DNA of 64,000 bases from Achromobacter sp. MYb9. GTDB taxonomy: Bacteria > Pseudomonadota > Gammaproteobacteria > Burkholderiales > Burkholderiaceae_B. The stretch's first letter is position 1. Every line of letters begins with the position of its first letter. The notes beneath the pieces are model-generated. The model worked only from the letters and a program-made list of their open reading frames with translations. It searched no databases and was not told the DNA's origin. Position numbers and translations under genes: made by a program. Below, one piece after another: positions 1 through 7,626 of the stretch. The stretch covers positions 310,001 through 374,000 of the forward strand of contig NZ_PCOQ01000001.1 of NCBI RefSeq assembly GCF_002975275.1, in the 5' to 3' direction.

Positions 1-2
1 AT

Positions 3-1544
3 CAGGAGATCGGCGTCTGCGTCCTTGAGAAAGGGGCGGAACTGGGTGCTCACATCCTGTCCGGCGCCGTCATGGACCCGCTGGCACTGACCGAGCTTAT
101 CCCCGACTGGAAGGAAAAAGGCGCGCCCCTGAACGTGCCGGTCACGCAGGACAAGTTCCTGTTCCTGTCCCAGACCGGCGCGCGTTCCACGCCGAACTGG
201 CTGCTGCCGCCCTGTTTCCACAACGAAGGCAACTACATCGTCCGCCTGGGCGACGTCGTCAAATGGATGGGCGAACAGGCCGAAGCGCTGGGCGTGGACA
301 TTTTCCCCGGCTTTGCCGCCGTTGAAGTGCTGTATGACGAAAACGGCGCCGTGCGCGGCGTGGCCACCGGCGACATGGGCGTGGCCCGCGACGGCTCGCA
401 CACCGACCACTACCAGCCCGGCATGGAATTGCATGCCCGCTATACGGTGTTCGGCGAAGGCGCGCGCGGCCAACTGGGCCGCCAGCTGATCGAACGCTTC
501 AAGCTCGACGACGGCCGCGATCCGCAAGCTTATGGCATCGGCATCAAGGAAATGTGGGAAGTCGACCCGGCACAATCCAAGCCGGGCCTGGTGATCCACA
601 CCGCGGGCTGGCCGCTGGATTCCGACACCTACGGCGGCTCGTTCCTGTATCACCTGGACAACAACCTGGTGGCCGTGGGCATGATCGTCGGCCTGGACTA
701 CGCCAACCCCTGGCTGTCGCCGTTCGACGAATTCCAGCGCTACAAGACGCACCCCGCCATTCGCGGCACGTTCGAAGGCGGCAAACGCATCGCCTACGGC
801 GCCCGCGCCATCACGGCGGGCGGCCTGCTGTCGCTGCCCAAGCTGACGTTCCCCGGCGGCGCGCTGGTCGGCTGCGAAGCCGGCTTCCTGAACGCGTCCC
901 GCATCAAGGGCAGCCACGCCGCCATCAAGTCCGGCAAGCTGGCCGCCGAAGCCGCGTTCGACGCGCTCGTAGCGGACCGCCGCCAGGACGAGCTGACCGC
1001 CTACCCGAAGGCGTTCGAGGCTTCCTGGCTGCACGCCGAACTGAACAAGGCGCGCAATTTCAAGCAGTGGTTCAAGAAGGGCCGCACCATCGCCACGGTG
1101 ATGACCGGTGTCGAACAGCTGCTGCTCAAAGGCAAGATGCCGTGGACCCTGCGCCACAGCAAGCCCGACCACGCCTGTCTGCAACCGGCATCGGAATGCG
1201 CGCGCATCGACTATCCCAAGCCCGACGGCAAGCTCACGTTCGACAAGCTCAGCTCGGTGTTCATCTCGAACACCAACCATGAAGAAAACGAGCCCATCCA
1301 CCTGACCTTGAAAGATCCGTCGGTGCCGGTCAGCGTCAACCTGGCCAAGTACGGCGGGCCGGAATCGCGCTACTGCCCGGCCGGCGTGTACGAATTCATC
1401 AAGGACGACCACGGCGACGACCGCTTGCAGATCAACGCGCAGAACTGCGTGCACTGCAAGACGTGCGACATCAAGGATCCGACCCAGAACATCGTCTGGG
1501 TGGCGCCGCAGGGCGGCGAAGGGCCGGTGTACAGCGGCATGTGA
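3..1544 (+). CDS. Electron transfer flavoprotein-ubiquinone oxidoreductase (5' end missing)
   Basis: The reading frame is open from the first bases of the window, so the N-terminal FAD-binding part lies upstream; 513 residues are visible. The fragment begins with QEIGVCVLEKGAELGAH and an SGAVMDP stretch typical of ETF-QO. The C-terminus carries the 4Fe-4S ferredoxin-like domain, with one cysteine in RYCPAG and three in CVHCKTC. ETF-QO is a membrane-bound flavo-iron-sulfur enzyme that passes electrons from ETF (fed by acyl-CoA and amino-acid dehydrogenases) to ubiquinone. A strong hairpin terminator follows the stop. Family assignment is secure; the true start cannot be seen. Confidence 0.95.
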   Translation, partial: QEIGVCVLEKGAELGAHILSGAVMDPLALTELIPDWKEKGAPLNVPVTQDKFLFLSQTGARSTPNWLLPPCFHNEGNYIVRLGDVVKWMGEQAEALGVDIFPGFAAVEVLYDENGAVRGVATGDMGVARDGSHTDHYQPGMELHARYTVFGEGARGQLGRQLIERFKLDDGRDPQAYGIGIKEMWEVDPAQSKPGLVIHTAGWPLDSDTYGGSFLYHLDNNLVAVGMIVGLDYANPWLSPFDEFQRYKTHPAIRGTFEGGKRIAYGARAITAGGLLSLPKLTFPGGALVGCEAGFLNASRIKGSHAAIKSGKLAAEAAFDALVADRRQDELTAYPKAFEASWLHAELNKARNFKQWFKKGRTIATVMTGVEQLLLKGKMPWTLRHSKPDHACLQPASECARIDYPKPDGKLTFDKLSSVFISNTNHEENEPIHLTLKDPSVPVSVNLAKYGGPESRYCPAGVYEFIKDDHGDDRLQINAQNCVHCKTCDIKDPTQNIVWVAPQGGEGPVYSGM

Positions 1545-1569
1545 TCCGGCCGGGCTCCGCCCCGCCACA

Positions 1570-1596
1570 AGGCGCCCCTTGGGGCGCTTTTTCATT
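1570..1596 (+). terminator. Rho-independent terminator after the ETF-QO gene
   Basis: GCGCCCC (1572-1578), a TT turn and GGGGCGC (1581-1587) form a 7-bp stem followed by a T run at 1588-1592. It lies 25 nt after the ETF-QO stop and just before the next gene's ribosome binding site. Confidence 0.85.
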
Positions 1597-1611
1597 TTTC
1601 AGGTGACCTGC

Positions 1612-2478
1612 ATGACCGAACGCGTACTTCTCATTGGCTGTGGCGACCTGGGCCAGCGTGTCGCCCGGCGCTTCCTGGCGCGTGGCGACGAAGTCCACGC
1701 GCTTCGCCGTCACCCGCCCGCCGACGACGGCAGTGGCATCCGATGGCTGCAAGGCGACATCACGGCGCCCGCCAGCCTGCCTTCGCTGCCTGCAGGCGTC
1801 ACCCGGCTGATCCACCTGCCCGCCCCCGGCTCGCGCGACGCATCGGTCTACCGGGGCGTTTTCGTCGACGGCCTGCAGGCGGTGCTGGACGCGCTGGACG
1901 TCTCAAGACTCAAGCGCGTGGTGTTCGCGTCGTCCAGCGCCGTCTACGGCGAACACCAAGGCGGCTGGGTGAACGAAGACACGCCGCCCGCGCCGCAGGG
2001 ATTCAACGGCCAGGTGCTGCTGGAAGCCGAAGCGGCGCTGGCCGCGCGCGGCCTGTCATCCACGTCGCTGCGGCTGGCGGGCCTGTACGGGCCGGGCCGG
2101 TTGCAACTGATCGAACGTCTGCGCAGCGGCGCGGCAGGCGCTCCCGTACAGCCCGAGCATTGGGCCAACCGCATCCATATCGACGATGCGGCCGCCGCAG
2201 TCGTGCATCTGGCGCTGCTGCCCGACGTGGACCCCGTCTACATCGGTTGCGACGACACGCCGCTGCCGCTGCATGCCCTGTACGCCGACCTGGCGGCGAT
2301 GGTCGGCGCGCCCCCGCCGCGCGTCGCGCCCGCCCCGGCGAACGTGGGTAGCAAGAAGCTCAGCAATGCCAAGTTGCGGGGCAGCGGCTTCACACTGCAG
2401 TGGCCGGATTCCCGGCTGGGATACGCCGCGCTGTTGGCGGATGCCGGCGCCGGCCCCTCCGGCACGACGCCGGCATAG
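1612..2478 (+). CDS. NAD-dependent epimerase/dehydratase family protein (YeeZ-like)
   Basis: 288 residues from the ATG at 1612, chosen because AGGTGA sits 5 nt upstream and MTERVLLIGCGDLGQ gives a normal Rossmann N-terminus; an upstream in-frame TTG would start inside the terminator. The GxGxxG nucleotide-binding motif is at residues 9-14, and SSSAVYG resembles the active-site strand of extended SDR proteins. The usual YxxxK catalytic pair is not recognisable (FNGQVLLEAE stands where it is expected), as in the atypical YeeZ-type members. Substrate unknown. It is a single gene between a terminator and the P450-like gene. Confidence 0.8.
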   Translation: MTERVLLIGCGDLGQRVARRFLARGDEVHALRRHPPADDGSGIRWLQGDITAPASLPSLPAGVTRLIHLPAPGSRDASVYRGVFVDGLQAVLDALDVSRLKRVVFASSSAVYGEHQGGWVNEDTPPAPQGFNGQVLLEAEAALAARGLSSTSLRLAGLYGPGRLQLIERLRSGAAGAPVQPEHWANRIHIDDAAAAVVHLALLPDVDPVYIGCDDTPLPLHALYADLAAMVGAPPPRVAPAPANVGSKKLSNAKLRGSGFTLQWPDSRLGYAALLADAGAGPSGTTPA

Positions 2479-2549
2479 TTCGCCCGGCATCGAATCGTTG
2501 CGGGCGCGGGCGGCGGATACTGACAACCGTATTCACCCCCCGCCACGCC

Positions 2550-3713
2550 ATGCTTCCCGCCCATCCCCTGCTTGCCGTCACGCACGCCGACCCTTATCCC
2601 TATTACGCGACGCTGGCGCGCGAAAAACCGCTGTACCGCGACGATGCGCTAGGCCTTTGGGTCGCCAGCCATCCAGACACCATCGTGGCCGTCATGCGCG
2701 ACCCGGCGGCACGCGTCCGCCCGCCGTCGGAGCCCGTGCCGCGGGGTCTGTGCCCCGGCCCGGCAGGCGAGCTGTTCGGACGCTTCGTGCGCATGAACGA
2801 CAGCGCCATGCACACCCGCCTGAAAGGTCTGCTGGCCGCATTCATCCAGGAACAAGGCACGCAGCCCTGTACCCCGCAATGGCCCGCACTGCCGGTCGTG
2901 GACGCCGTTGCCATGGACCGCTATCTGACCGCCGCGCCGGTGCATGCGCAGGCGGCCTTCCTGGGGCTGGCCCCCGCGCTGCACGCCGATAGCGCGGCGC
3001 AGATCGCGGCGTTCCTGTGTGCCCTGCCCGCCACCGCGGAGGCAGACCAGGTGGCGGCCGGACATGCCGCGGCCGACGCGCTGCAGACACGCCTGGAATC
3101 CCTGCTGCTTGCCCACGACGCCCCACCGGCCCTGCGCCAACTGCGCGAAAGGGGCGCCCGCGCGGAGATTCCCGTGGCCGTGCTGGCCGCGAACCTGGCT
3201 GGCCTGCTATTCCAGTCTTGCGAAGCCGGGGCCGGGCTGCTGGGCAACGCGCTGATCCATGCCGGCAAGCGCGGCCTGGGTGCCGAGGCAGCCAGCGCCG
3301 ACGCCGACGCGATCATCGACCATGTCATCCGCCACGATCCGCCGCTGCACAACACGCGCCGGTTCCTGGCGGACACGGTCACGGTCGGCGGCCAGCGGAT
3401 TGAAGCCGGCCAGACCGTGTTGCTGGTGCTGGCCGCTGCCGCGACGGTCCAGCCCGATGCCGGCTGGACATTCGGTGCGCCCGGCATAGGGGCGGCCGGC
3501 ACAGGCGCGGCCGGCACAGGGGCGCCCGGCACAGGGGCGCACGGCCACGCCTGTCCCGGCCAGGGCCCGGCGCGCCGCCACGCGGCGGACGCGCTGGTGC
3601 ATGTGCTGCGGGCGGGCGCCGACCCGGCCGCCCTGGCCTCCCATTTCCGTTATCGGCCGCTACCCAACGCGCGCGTGCCGCAGTTTGCGTTTTCAAAGGA
3701 ACCCAACCCATGA
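2550..3713 (+). CDS. Degenerate cytochrome P450-like protein
   Basis: 387 residues from ATG 2550; a longer frame would begin inside the upstream gene. The overall order is that of a soluble bacterial P450: ARVRPPSEPVP near the N-terminus, a VRMNDSAMHTRLK segment (C-helix region), an I-helix-like FQSCEAGAGLLGN at about 221-233, RHDPPLHNTRR at 261-271 and a Cys-loop ending HACPGQGPARR with Cys335. Key positions are altered: the ExxR glutamate is replaced (H258-V-I-R261), the acid/Thr of the I-helix is Glu-Ala-Gly-Ala, and the meander before the haem loop is very short. Residues 309-333 are five copies of a Gly/Ala-rich five-residue unit encoded by 15-nt repeats. It overlaps the next gene by ATGA. 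Haem binding is possible, but a normal monooxygenase cycle is uncertain. Confidence 0.75.
   Translation: MLPAHPLLAVTHADPYPYYATLAREKPLYRDDALGLWVASHPDTIVAVMRDPAARVRPPSEPVPRGLCPGPAGELFGRFVRMNDSAMHTRLKGLLAAFIQEQGTQPCTPQWPALPVVDAVAMDRYLTAAPVHAQAAFLGLAPALHADSAAQIAAFLCALPATAEADQVAAGHAAADALQTRLESLLLAHDAPPALRQLRERGARAEIPVAVLAANLAGLLFQSCEAGAGLLGNALIHAGKRGLGAEAASADADAIIDHVIRHDPPLHNTRRFLADTVTVGGQRIEAGQTVLLVLAAAATVQPDAGWTFGAPGIGAAGTGAAGTGAPGTGAHGHACPGQGPARRHAADALVHVLRAGADPAALASHFRYRPLPNARVPQFAFSKEPNP
3474..3548 (+). repeat. Five tandem 15-nt repeats inside the P450 haem-loop coding region
   Basis: Units start at 3474, 3489, 3504, 3519 and 3534 and follow the pattern GGSGCGSCCGGCAYA. They encode GAPGI-GAAGT-GAAGT-GAPGT-GAHGH directly before the haem-ligand cysteine codon at 3552-3554. 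The repeat length is a multiple of three, so gain or loss of units keeps the frame. Confidence 0.9.
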
Positions 3714-4054
3714 TCGCCGTGATATTTGAAGTCGAACCCGCCCATGGCAACCCGGACCCCTACCTGCAGATCGCGGCCGGCCTGATCGATGAGCTCAAGG
3801 CCATTGACGGATTCATCTCCGTCGAGCGCTTCCAAAGCCTGACCCAGCCGGGCAAGCTGCTGTCGCTGTCGTTCTGGCGCGATGAAGACGCGGTAAAGCG
3901 CTGGCGTTCGCTGGAATCGCACCGCCGCGCGCAGGAAGCGGGGCGCGGCGGCGTGTTTCAGAACTACCGTCTGCGGGTGGCGCAGGTGCTGCGGGACTAC
4001 GGCATGGCCGAGCGCGACGAGGCGCCGTCCGATAGCCGCAGCCGGCATGGCTGA
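3710..4054 (+). CDS. Antibiotic biosynthesis monooxygenase (ABM) fold protein
   Basis: 114 residues; the start ATG overlaps the P450-like stop (ATGA), so the two are translationally coupled. MIAVIFEVEP, the IDGFISVERFQSL segment, LSLSFWRDEDAVKRWRS and HRRAQEAG follow the ferredoxin-like dimeric alpha/beta barrel (ABM) family, which includes haem-degrading, quinol-oxidising and stress-related proteins. The W-R-S-x(3)-H-R-x-A-Q-E-A-G pattern is typical of the family. The substrate cannot be read from the sequence; coupling to the P450-like gene suggests a shared oxidative reaction, which is inference. No terminator before the next gene. Confidence 0.8.
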   Translation: MIAVIFEVEPAHGNPDPYLQIAAGLIDELKAIDGFISVERFQSLTQPGKLLSLSFWRDEDAVKRWRSLESHRRAQEAGRGGVFQNYRLRVAQVLRDYGMAERDEAPSDSRSRHG

Positions 4055-4072
4055 AAAACCGTCTCGCGAAGG

Positions 4073-4094
4073 TTGTATTAATTTTTCATAAAAT
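4073..4094 (+). promoter_or_regulatory. TTGTAT element upstream of the GntR gene
   Basis: TTGTATTAATTTTTCATAAAAT lies about 115 nt before the GntR start. It closely resembles the element upstream of the aminotransferase gene at 5143-5168 (TTGTATT-AT-TTTT core). FCD-type GntR regulators commonly bind TTGTAT/ATACAA half-sites, so autoregulation is plausible. Confidence 0.45.
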
Positions 4095-4186
4095 CCATGC
4101 CATGGCGCCGATGCGCTTCTGCAACGGCCGGCGGCTCTCCGGTACCATTCCCCCTTTGCCGCCTTTTTCCGCCACGCCGACGCGCC

Positions 4187-5068
4187 ATGTCCACCGCCGC
4201 CCCCGCTCGCCCCACGCCGCTGCAAGTCGATCTGGCGCGCCATGTCGCGGAAGACATCGTGGCGCGGCGCTACCTGCCGGGCGACCACCTGTCCGAAGAA
4301 ACCCTGGCCGCGGCCTACAAGGTGTCTCGCACGCCGGTGCGCGGCGCGTTGCGCCTGCTGGCCGCCCAGGGCCTGATCACGCATCGCCCCAACAGCGGCT
4401 ACACCGTCGCCGACAACGCGGCGGCGGGCACGCTCCTGATCGAAAGCGCAGGGCCCACGCAAAACGAACTCTACCGCCGGCTGATCGATGACCGCGCCTC
4501 ACGCGGCCTGCCCGAAACGTTCACGGAGCGCGAACTGCTTCAACGCTATGGCGCACCGCGCAGCGTGTTGGCCAAGACGCTTCTGCAACTGTCCGCCGAC
4601 GGGCTGATCGAAAAGCGCAAAGGGCACGGCTGGCAATTCGCCCCCTCGCTTGAAAGCGCCGAAGCGCTCAGCGAAAGCTACCGCTTCCGCATGACCATCG
4701 AATGCGCCGGGTTGCTGGAACCCACGTTCCGCCTGGACAGACCGGCGCTGGCGCGCATGCGCGCCGCGCACGAAGCGCTGATCCAACGCGACGATGCCGA
4801 CATTTCGGCCACCGATTTCTTCGCGCTGAACGCGTCCTTCCATGAATTGCTGGCCCGCTTCTCGGGCAACCGCTACATCCTGCAGGCGGTGCAGCAGCAA
4901 AACCAGTTGCGCCGGCTGGAAGAGCACGCCGCCTTCTATCGAGACGCTCGCTTCGTCAACTCCAGCAGCGAACATCTGCAGATCATCGACGCCCTGGAAT
5001 CGGGCGACCAGGAATGGGCGGCGCAACTGATGCGCCGCCACCTGAAAGCCTCGCTGCAAGCCTCCTGA
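4187..5068 (+). CDS. GntR-family regulator with two winged-helix segments and an FCD domain
   Basis: 293 residues from ATG 4187 (the longer frame adds a low-quality Arg/Pro-rich leader). Residues about 13-75 form a GntR winged helix (LSEETLAAAYKVSRTPVRGALR, then GLITHRPNSGYTV). A second winged-helix-like segment, ETFTERELLQRYGAPRSVLAKTLL with GLIEKRKGHGWQF, follows at about 110-150. The C-terminal FCD domain shows the usual metal-ligand pattern, with Asp/His in DFFALNASFHELL and His in SEHLQIIDAL and MRRHL. FCD domains bind small carboxylates. The gene precedes, in the same direction, a class III aminotransferase whose upstream region carries a TTGTAT/ATACAA inverted repeat, so it probably regulates that gene. 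Confidence 0.85.
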   Translation: MSTAAPARPTPLQVDLARHVAEDIVARRYLPGDHLSEETLAAAYKVSRTPVRGALRLLAAQGLITHRPNSGYTVADNAAAGTLLIESAGPTQNELYRRLIDDRASRGLPETFTERELLQRYGAPRSVLAKTLLQLSADGLIEKRKGHGWQFAPSLESAEALSESYRFRMTIECAGLLEPTFRLDRPALARMRAAHEALIQRDDADISATDFFALNASFHELLARFSGNRYILQAVQQQNQLRRLEEHAAFYRDARFVNSSSEHLQIIDALESGDQEWAAQLMRRHLKASLQAS

Positions 5069-5142
5069 GGCCGCGCCGGCTCCGGCCGCCGCGCCCAAAC
5101 GGCGTCCCGTGCCGCCCACGCAGGGTCTGATCATGCTCCGCA

Positions 5143-5168
5143 TTGTATTTATATTTTATTTAATACAA
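5143..5168 (+). promoter_or_regulatory. TTGTAT-N14-ATACAA inverted repeat, candidate GntR operator
   Basis: TTGTAT (5143-5148) and ATACAA (5163-5168) are perfect inverted half-sites with an AT-only 14-nt spacer, 38 nt before the aminotransferase start. The half-site is the type used by FCD-class GntR regulators, and such a regulator is encoded directly upstream. The AT-rich block also contains possible -10 sequences. Confidence 0.55.
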
Positions 5169-5206
5169 AATAAGCAGACCTAAACTTACCCACAGCCGGA
5201 TCGCCC

Positions 5207-6532
5207 ATGCCGTCGCTTCCCTCTTCCGTTCCCAATCCCGACGCCTATTGGATGCCCTTTACCGCCAACCGGCGCGTCAAGCGGGATCCGGTGCTGTTCA
5301 GCGCCGCCGAAGGCATGCACTACATCCGCCCCGACGGCCGCCGCGTGCTGGACGGTATCGCCGGCCTGTGGTGCGTGAATGCCGGCCACCGCCGACCGGA
5401 AATCGTGGAGGCCATCGCACGCACCGCTTACGAGCTGGATTACGCGCCTTCGTTCCAGATGGGGCACCCGCTGGCGTTCGAGCTGGCCGACGCGTTGTGC
5501 GCCGAGGCGCCCGCGGGCTTCTCCAGTGTTTTCTTTTCGAACTCGGGATCAGAGGCGGTCGACACCGCTTTGAAGATCGCGCTGGGCTATCACCGGGCAC
5601 GTGGCCAGGGCCAGCGCGTGCGGCTGATCGGGCGTGAACGGTCTTACCACGGCGTGGGTTTCGGCGGACTGTCGGTATCGGGAATCGGCGGCCATCGCAA
5701 ACCCTTCGGCAATCTGCTGCCCTTCGTGGACCACCTGCCCCATACCTATGACCGGCAGCAGATGGCCTATACGCGCGGCCAGCCGGATTGGGGCGCCCAC
5801 CTGGCCGACACGCTGGAGCGCATCGTGGCCCTGCACGACGCTTCCACCATCGCCGCCGTCATCGTCGAACCGGTCGCCGGCTCCACCGGCGTGATCGTGC
5901 CGCCCCGCGGATATCTGCAGCGGCTGCGCGAAATCTGCGACGCGCACGGCATTCTGCTGATATTCGATGAAGTGATCTGCGCCTTCGGCCGCATTGACGG
6001 CGCTTTCGCATCGTCCTACTTCGGCGTCAAGCCAGACATCATCACCAGCGCCAAGGGACTGACCAACGGCGCGATCCCCATGGGTGCGACGCTGGTGCAG
6101 CGGCATGTGTACGACGCATTCATGCAGGGGCCCGAAAACGCCATCGAACTGGCGCACGGCTACACGTATTCGGGCCACCCGGTCGCATGCGCGGCCGGCT
6201 TGGCGACGTTGGACATCTGCCGCCGTGAAGGCCTTTTCCAACGCAGCCAGGAATTGGCACGCTATTGGGAAGACGCGGCGCACAGCTTGAAGGGGCTGCC
6301 GCATGTGGTCGACATCCGCAATATCGGCCTGCTGGCCGCGATTGAACTGGCGCCGCTTGAAGGCCAGCCGGGCCAGCGTGCCTATGCGGTGCACAACGCG
6401 TGCCTGGAACGGGGATGCCTGATCCGTTCGGCGGGCGACACGATGTTGCTGTCGCCCCCTCTCATCATCGAACGCGCCCAGATCGACGAGCTGTTCACCG
6501 TGCTGGCGGACGTGCTGCGCGCCAGCGCCTGA
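5207..6532 (+). CDS. Class III (omega) aminotransferase, beta-alanine/omega-amino acid:pyruvate type
   Basis: 441 residues. N-terminal YWMPFTANRRVK and VLDGIAGLWCVNAGHRRPEI are hallmarks of the beta-alanine:pyruvate transaminase group. The PLP site is visible as IFDEVICAFGR (Asp that contacts the pyridine nitrogen) and SAKGLTNGAIPMG with the Schiff-base lysine at about 283. SGSEAVDTALKIA forms the phosphate-binding region. The enzyme should move an amino group from an omega-amino acid or amine to pyruvate in the cytoplasm. The product of beta-alanine turnover, malonate semialdehyde, is a substrate type for MmsA-like enzymes, and an mmsA gene lies 11 kb away, but no linkage is shown. Preceded by the GntR gene and a candidate operator. 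Confidence 0.9.
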   Translation: MPSLPSSVPNPDAYWMPFTANRRVKRDPVLFSAAEGMHYIRPDGRRVLDGIAGLWCVNAGHRRPEIVEAIARTAYELDYAPSFQMGHPLAFELADALCAEAPAGFSSVFFSNSGSEAVDTALKIALGYHRARGQGQRVRLIGRERSYHGVGFGGLSVSGIGGHRKPFGNLLPFVDHLPHTYDRQQMAYTRGQPDWGAHLADTLERIVALHDASTIAAVIVEPVAGSTGVIVPPRGYLQRLREICDAHGILLIFDEVICAFGRIDGAFASSYFGVKPDIITSAKGLTNGAIPMGATLVQRHVYDAFMQGPENAIELAHGYTYSGHPVACAAGLATLDICRREGLFQRSQELARYWEDAAHSLKGLPHVVDIRNIGLLAAIELAPLEGQPGQRAYAVHNACLERGCLIRSAGDTMLLSPPLIIERAQIDELFTVLADVLRASA

Positions 6533-6549
6533 CCCCCGCCCGCCCCGCT

Positions 6550-7560
6550 TCAGGCCAGATGGCGCGCCACGGCCTGGACGACTCGCCGCACATCATCCGC
6601 GGACACGTCCAGGTGCGTCACCAGCCGCGTCGGGCCGCCATAGACGGCGCGCATCTGGATCTCTTCCCGGGCCAGCGCAGCCGTCAACGCATCGCAGCGC
6701 GACGGCTCGAATTCCACGAACAGCATGTTGGTGTCCTGGCTCAAGACCTTGACGCCGGGAATGGCTCGCAAGCCCTCCGCCAGCGCGCGGGCGTTTTCGT
6801 GATCGTGCGCCAACCGGTCGACGTTGTGCTCCAACGCGTAAAGGCACGCGGCCGCCAGCACGCCGGCCTGGCGCAAACCCCCGCCCAGCATCTTGCGCCA
6901 ACGGTGCGCGCGGCCGATCAGTTCCTGGCTGCCCACCAACACGGAGCCGACCGGTGCGCCCAGGCCCTTTGAAAAGCAGATGGACACCGAATCGAACGGC
7001 CGGCACATGTCGGCCAGGGGCTTGCCGCTGGCCACGGCGGCGTTGAACACGCGTGCGCCATCCAGGTGAGTGCCCAGGCCCTGCCCGCGCGCCCAGTCCG
7101 TCGCGGCCTGAATATAAGCGGCCGGGATCAGCTTGCCATGGAAGGTATTTTCCAACGCCAGCAAGCGGGTGCGCGCAAAGTGCGGATCGCCCAGCGGCTT
7201 TACCGCCGCCGCCAGTTTCTCCAGCGGCAGTGAACCGTCTTCCGCGTGCTCGATGGGTTGCGGCTGGATGCTGCCCAGCACCGCCGCGCCGCCGCCTTCG
7301 TACTTGTAGGTGTGGGCCAGTTGCCCCACCAGATATTCGTCGCCCCGGTCGCAATGCGCCATCAGCGCGGCCAGATTGCTTTGCGTGCCGGACGGGAAGA
7401 ACAGGCCCGCCGCCTTGCCCGCGCGCTCGGCCACGGCCGCCTGCAAGCGGATCACGGTCGGATCGTCGCCCATCACGTCATCGCCTAACGGGGCCGAAAC
7501 CATCGCCTGCAACATGGCCGCCGAAGGCCGAGTGACAGTGTCGCTACGCAGATCGATCAT
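6550..7560 (-). CDS. ltaE: Low-specificity L-threonine aldolase
   Basis: 336 residues starting MIDLRSDTVTRP, the family's standard N-terminus. SGTQSNLAAL and the AHTYKYEGGG segment form the PLP pocket, HLDGARVFNAAVA holds the PLP-contacting Asp and Arg, and CFSKGLGAPVGS contains the Schiff-base lysine at residue 198. It cleaves L-threonine and L-allo-threonine to glycine and acetaldehyde. It converges on the aminotransferase gene, with only 17 nt between the stops, and is followed in the upstream direction by a DMT permease on the same strand. Confidence 0.92.
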   Translation of the reverse strand: MIDLRSDTVTRPSAAMLQAMVSAPLGDDVMGDDPTVIRLQAAVAERAGKAAGLFFPSGTQSNLAALMAHCDRGDEYLVGQLAHTYKYEGGGAAVLGSIQPQPIEHAEDGSLPLEKLAAAVKPLGDPHFARTRLLALENTFHGKLIPAAYIQAATDWARGQGLGTHLDGARVFNAAVASGKPLADMCRPFDSVSICFSKGLGAPVGSVLVGSQELIGRAHRWRKMLGGGLRQAGVLAAACLYALEHNVDRLAHDHENARALAEGLRAIPGVKVLSQDTNMLFVEFEPSRCDALTAALAREEIQMRAVYGGPTRLVTHLDVSADDVRRVVQAVARHLA

Positions 7561-7626
7561 GGGACGTCCTTGGAAAGGGAATGGAACCGGAACGGAAATC
7601 GGAGAAGGAATGCAGAGGACTGCGGA

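Noticed and set aside
2400-2549. N-terminal extension of the P450-like frame
   Set aside because: It overlaps the epimerase gene and is Arg-rich without similarity; ATG 2550 is adequate.
3474-3548. The 15-nt repeats as a CRISPR-like array
   Set aside because: They are contiguous, have no spacers and are in frame in a coding region.
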